Shown: piece by piece, positions 60,963 to 64,000 of the stretch
How positions within the stretch are numbered: the stretch's first letter is position 1
Layout: each line of letters starts with the position of its first letter
NCBI GenBank assembly: GCA_035544955.1
Contig: DASZZN010000009.1
Location: 246,899 to 310,898, forward strand
Origin: Candidatus Dormiibacterota bacterium
GTDB lineage: Bacteria; Chloroflexota; Dormibacteria; CF-121
Length of the DNA stretch: 64,000 nt
Direction: 5' to 3'
Position numbers and translations under genes: made by a program
The notes under the pieces: model-generated
Database searches by the model: none
Seen by the model: the letters and a program-made list of their open reading frames with translations, nothing else
Told to the model about the DNA's origin: nothing

Positions 60963-62134
60963 GCCTGGACTTCCTGGATGATCGTGGCTTCGAGCCAGTC
61001 TCGCCACACGAAGCCGTCTGGTAGCGAAAACACCGCGGACGTGCTGCCAAAGGTCAGGCTGTCACCGGAGCGCAATGAACAGGATTCGTTCGGCGCGAGG
61101 CGACGTCCGTTAACCGTTGTCCCGTTGGCTGATCCAAGGTCCTGGACATGGATGGTGTCATCCCGGTATATGAGCTCGGCGTGCCTCCTCGAGACCGATC
61201 GCTGAGGGTCGAGGCCACTAAGGTCGACGTCGGGTCGACCACCGCCGTCCCGCGAGCGGCGACCAAGCAGGCACTTTGGCAGTGTGATCGGGATTTCGAT
61301 GGTGGAGAACTTTAAGACCGGGCAGGGGCCCACCACCGTCGAGGCGGTGCCCGCCGCGCCTGGTTCGGAGGTTACCCAGCCTGCCCGCGGGGCCTGAGTC
61401 AGGATGTCCTTGAGCAAGCCTTGGAGAGCGACGCTCGGCTCCATGCCAAGCTCGTCGATCAGCCGCCGCCGCGTCCCGTAGTAGACATTCGAAGCCTCTG
61501 CTTGGCGGCCGGAGCGGTAGAACGCCAACATGAGTTGGCCGCAGAGGCGCTCGCGGAGAGGATGCTCGGCGACCAGCGCTTGCAATTCGCCCACCAGATC
61601 GCGATGACGTCCAAGCGCGAGCTCGGCGTCGACTCGCGACTCGAGCGCCGCCATTCGCTTTTCATTGAACCGGGCTCGTTCGGCAACAGCGAATGGGCTG
61701 TCGCCGACATCCTCGAATGCCGGACCGCGCCAAAGCTCTAGGGCTTGCCGGAGTTTGCGAGCCGCAACCTCGGGGTCGCGGGCAATGGTCTGTTGACCCT
61801 GCTGAACGAGCAGGTCAAACCGATCTAGATCGAGTTGGTCAGCATCGACCCGAAGGACGTACCCGGGCGCCTGGCTCACCAATCGACGGTAGGGAGCGGT
61901 CCGGGTCAAGGGTTCCACCAGCTTTCGCAGCTGGGAGACATAAACCTGCAGGACGTTACTTGCGGTGTCGGGCGGGTCTTCCCCCCAAATCAACTTGATC
62001 AGCCGCTCGCTGGCTATAACTTTGTTGGCATTGAGCAGGAGGATGGCGAGCAAGGCGCGGAGCCTTTCGCCGCCGACAGGAAGGGGCCGATTCCCTTCCC
62101 AAACCTCAATCGGTCCGAGAACCCGGAATTCCAT
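60959..62134 (-). CDS. SARP-FHA transcription regulator (EmbR-like)
   Basis: 391 residues, nearly the length of M. tuberculosis EmbR (388). It has an OmpR-type winged helix at about 1-95 (MEFRVLGPIEVWEG, LRALLAILLLNANKVI, YVSQLRKLVEP), a BTAD helical domain at about 98-245 (DLLVQQGQQTI, RRLIDELGMEP) and a C-terminal FHA at about 285-370 (GRRSRDGG, SRRHAEL, ANGTTVNG). In EmbR the FHA binds the phosphorylated kinase PknH and so controls wall-arabinan genes; a similar kinase link is inferred here. The gene is translationally coupled to the ATPase gene and divergent from the CHAP hydrolase gene, a likely target. Confidence 0.9.
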   Translation of the reverse strand: MEFRVLGPIEVWEGNRPLPVGGERLRALLAILLLNANKVIASERLIKLIWGEDPPDTASNVLQVYVSQLRKLVEPLTRTAPYRRLVSQAPGYVLRVDADQLDLDRFDLLVQQGQQTIARDPEVAARKLRQALELWRGPAFEDVGDSPFAVAERARFNEKRMAALESRVDAELALGRHRDLVGELQALVAEHPLRERLCGQLMLAFYRSGRQAEASNVYYGTRRRLIDELGMEPSVALQGLLKDILTQAPRAGWVTSEPGAAGTASTVVGPCPVLKFSTIEIPITLPKCLLGRRSRDGGGRPDVDLSGLDPQRSVSRRHAELIYRDDTIHVQDLGSANGTTVNGRRLAPNESCSLRSGDSLTFGSTSAVFSLPDGFVWRDWLEATIIQEVQA

Positions 62135-62297
62135 TTCCCTGCGTCTCGGCTCTCATTGTGCACCCGGCGAGCGGATCCATCAACTGAGGCATCATGCGAG
62201 GCACTGGATCTTCAGCGGGGCTTCAGTGCCGAACCAGTCGGTATTCAGCGCATGGCAGGATCGTGCTCGTCGCAGGGGCTACAGGCCCCGAAGCAAA

Positions 62298-62304
62298 AAG
62301 GAGG
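62298..62304 (+). promoter_or_regulatory. Shine-Dalgarno fixing the CHAP gene start
   Basis: AAGGAGG within an A-rich run lies 8 nt before ATG 62313. It decides this start against in-frame codons further upstream. Confidence 0.75.
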
Positions 62305-62312
62305 TCGCTGAA

Positions 62313-63809
62313 ATGCACGATCTAGCGAAGACACGGAGATTCGGGGCCGCGACAAGATTCCTTCGAATCGTAGTGGCGGTGCTGCTGACGGGCAGTGCGC
62401 TTGGCGCGTTCTATCCAGCCACTCCCGCACTCGCTGCCAACAACACATTGCCTCTACCCGCACCGAACTGGTGGAACGGTACCTGCGATGGGAATCGATG
62501 GGCCAATGTTGGAGTCCCCGCTAGCCAGCTTCCATCGATCATCGCCCAGTGGAACGGCCTAATTGCTTGTGGGCCGGCGGATACACCTGGAACTCTCCCA
62601 TCCGTCCAAGAGACCGCACCCCTCTCGCTCAATTGGGAGTGGCAGTGCGTTGAACTCAGCGAACGGTATCTCTACCAGCGCTTCGGGCTTCCTCAACAGC
62701 AGCTGAGTGGGGGCTCACAGGTCGTCGATGTCTACTGGTCGTACCTCCAGGCGCACAGTGGCGCTGCTCCATTGACGCTAGTTCGGCCTGGGAATGGTCG
62801 ACTTCCCCTGCCTGGAGACGTCGTCAGTTACTCCGACGGTGGCTACGGGCACACCAACGTTGTCGTTGGAACTGGCAACGGAACCTTTACCACCATCGAC
62901 GAAAATTTCAATGGAGGGACGACGGGAAATGCTACCTGGACAGCCACCGGCGGAAACGGCCAAAGCATCGTAGGCTGGCTCCACGTTACGGCGCCAGCAA
63001 TTTCACCGGTCCGGGGAATTGCTTTGAGCTCCCCGGGACTATTCGGAACAGGAAAGGTTGGCTATTACGTAACAGGTGAAGGCCTCGTGCGTCCATTTGG
63101 CGGAGCGGTACCCGTCAAGGCAACCGGGCTGTGGTCTCCCGGGTCGGATATGATCCGGGGTTTGGTGCTCCGCGGCGACGGCAAGAGTGGCTATACGCTC
63201 GACTTGCTTGGTGGGATTCACCCGTTTGCCGCGGCTGGCGTGAAGATGCCGGCGACTCCGACGGTCACAGGTCTTTGGCCGAGTGGCGATATGACCCGCG
63301 GGATCGTCCTTCGGTCGGATGGCAGGAGCGGCTACACTCTCGATCTGCTTGGAGGGATCCACCCCTTCGCGATTCCGGGTGCGCAGATGCCTTCCACTCC
63401 GACCGTCACAGGTTTCTGGTCGAGCGGCGATATGACCCGCGGAATCGTGCTCCGGTCGGACGGTCTGACTGGCTACACCCTTGACCTGCTTGGCGGGGTT
63501 CACCCCTTCGCCGTCCCAGGGGTGCAGATGCCGCCCACCCCGACCGTGACCGGCTACTGGACGAGCGGTGACATGACGCGCGGTCTAGTGCTGCGCAGCG
63601 ATGGCACGACCGGATACGTTCTGGACCTGAATGGGGGCATTCACCCCTTTGCCGCTCCGGGCGTACCGATGCCAGTCGTCCACAGCCTGTCCCAGGTCTG
63701 GCCCGGACAGGATGTGGCTCGCGGGATCGCTTTCGAGCAAAACCTCGCGATGCCAAACGGGACCGGCTTGGATGTTAGTGTCGACGGCAAGTTTGCTTAC
63801 TTCTCTTAA
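62313..63809 (+). CDS. Secreted CHAP amidase/endopeptidase with 47-residue repeats
   Basis: 498 residues; ATG 62313 is set by AAGGAGG 8 nt upstream and by the signal peptide (LRIVVAVLLTGSALGAF, cleavage near ALA 43). Upstream in-frame sequence is a shadow of the SARP gene. The CHAP domain (about 95-230) has Cys112 (WQCVEL), His180 (YGHTNVVVG) and an acidic/amide partner in IDENFNG, so it should cut peptidoglycan. From about 234 come five repeats of 47-48 residues (RGIVLRSDGRSGYTLDLLGG) that resemble LGGIHPF repeats of other secreted proteins and probably bind wall or glycan. This is a different anchor from the triple module. Confidence 0.85.
   Translation: MHDLAKTRRFGAATRFLRIVVAVLLTGSALGAFYPATPALAANNTLPLPAPNWWNGTCDGNRWANVGVPASQLPSIIAQWNGLIACGPADTPGTLPSVQETAPLSLNWEWQCVELSERYLYQRFGLPQQQLSGGSQVVDVYWSYLQAHSGAAPLTLVRPGNGRLPLPGDVVSYSDGGYGHTNVVVGTGNGTFTTIDENFNGGTTGNATWTATGGNGQSIVGWLHVTAPAISPVRGIALSSPGLFGTGKVGYYVTGEGLVRPFGGAVPVKATGLWSPGSDMIRGLVLRGDGKSGYTLDLLGGIHPFAAAGVKMPATPTVTGLWPSGDMTRGIVLRSDGRSGYTLDLLGGIHPFAIPGAQMPSTPTVTGFWSSGDMTRGIVLRSDGLTGYTLDLLGGVHPFAVPGVQMPPTPTVTGYWTSGDMTRGLVLRSDGTTGYVLDLNGGIHPFAAPGVPMPVVHSLSQVWPGQDVARGIAFEQNLAMPNGTGLDVSVDGKFAYFS
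63012..63719 (+). repeat. 141-nt coding tandem repeats
   Basis: Units starting at 63012 (144 nt), 63156, 63297, 63438 and 63579 encode the 47-residue repeats of the CHAP protein. The middle units are highly alike in DNA, suggesting recent duplication. Confidence 0.8.
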
Positions 63810-63868
63810 CGACCTTGCTCCTGTGCGACTCTGGGTGGAGGCGTCGGCCTCCGCCTTTCAACACTGAT

Positions 63869-63897
63869 GGAGGGACGCGCTAAGCACGCGTCCCTCC
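63869..63897 (+). terminator. Hairpin terminator after the CHAP gene
   Basis: A perfect 11-bp stem (GGAGGGACGCG arm) with a 7-nt loop, followed by a C/T-rich stretch about 60 nt after the stop. A weaker 6-bp hairpin precedes it at 63837-63852. Confidence 0.65.
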
Positions 63898-63929
63898 CTC
63901 CTACTAGTCGCGACTCGTAGGGATGGTTG

Positions 63930-64000
63930 TCAGTGGTAAGAAATAGTCTCACTGAGCCGGTCGAGCACATCTTGCGAGAGGGCGGGTGGTTCCCGGGGCG
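63930..64000 (-). CDS. Possible 3' end of a minus-strand gene
   Basis: Read on the minus strand from the window edge, a frame encodes PALSQDVLDRLSETISYH before a TGA. The amphipathic look and the terminator-like hairpin between it and the CHAP gene suggest the tail of a convergent gene. It is too short to identify. Confidence 0.25.
   Translation of the reverse strand, partial: PREPPALSQDVLDRLSETISYH

Noticed and set aside
61965..62312. Upstream extension of the CHAP protein
   Set aside because: It is antisense to the SARP gene start, and the signal peptide and AAGGAGG place the start at 62313.
63012..63719. Regular 141-nt repeats as a CRISPR-like array
   Set aside because: The repeats are contiguous, in frame and encode a protein repeat; there are no unique spacers.
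1..64000. tRNA, rRNA, integrase or transposase genes
   Set aside because: I looked for their hallmark motifs while reading both strands and found none I could support.

Overview
The window looks like part of the chromosome of a high-GC Gram-positive-type bacterium of the Terrabacteria, either Chloroflexota/'Dormibacterota'-like or Actinobacteria. I cannot fix the phylum from sequence alone. The grounds are high GC, many GTG/TTG starts, lipobox lipoproteins, Tat signals, a Pkn-type Ser/Thr kinase, a SARP-FHA regulator like mycobacterial EmbR, an FHA-FHA-ABC exporter like Rv1747, and no sign of LPS or outer-membrane genes. No rRNA, tRNA, CRISPR array, integrase or transposase was recognised.

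Layout. (A) 1-12.0 kb: a run of large secreted proteins, each ending in the same C-terminal module of three ~120-residue repeats (R1-R2-R3). Their N-terminal payloads differ: PQQ-like propeller, BNR propeller plus BACON, and three ASH domains. A Tat-signal protein carrying one divergent copy of the repeat lies among them. (B) 12.0-21.2 kb: an orphan zf-HC2/PKD membrane protein, an alpha/beta hydrolase, a small membrane protein, four secreted propeller-type proteins or lipoproteins (PQQ-like, unassigned, YVTN, Kelch), an MFS transporter and a PH-like membrane protein. (C) 21.3-32.5 kb: a surface-glycan locus with four glycosyltransferases, an epimerase, a methyltransferase, a giant GT-C/FkbM fusion and a flippase. 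It is visibly less GC-rich than its flanks. (D) 32.8-48.8 kb: more triple-module proteins (a bare module, a PQQ-like propeller, a TIM-barrel-like enzyme, a GH18 glycosidase and an M23 endopeptidase with FN3), a second GT-C protein, a decayed Tat paralog and a lipoprotein. (E) 48.8-49.5 kb: a vapBC/phd-type toxin-antitoxin pair. (F) 49.6-52.3 kb: pyruvate phosphate dikinase. (G) 52.6-63.8 kb: a phosphothreonine-signalling block with a Ser/Thr kinase, a double-FHA ABC exporter, an FHA-LON-like-AAA-AAA ATPase coupled to an EmbR-like SARP-FHA regulator, and a CHAP cell-wall hydrolase.

Taken together, the window is devoted to the cell surface. It makes glycan, exports it, displays propellers and peptidoglycan or glycan hydrolases on a common C-terminal module, and places a kinase/FHA circuit beside a wall hydrolase. 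The triple module occurs in nine proteins and its three repeats are position-specific, so it appears to have been copied as one unit onto different payloads. Many of these secreted genes have a TANNNT box 7-9 nt before the start codon and no Shine-Dalgarno, suggesting leaderless mRNAs. A GC-rich palindromic element is dispersed between genes and also lies in frame inside two secreted proteins just after the signal peptide.
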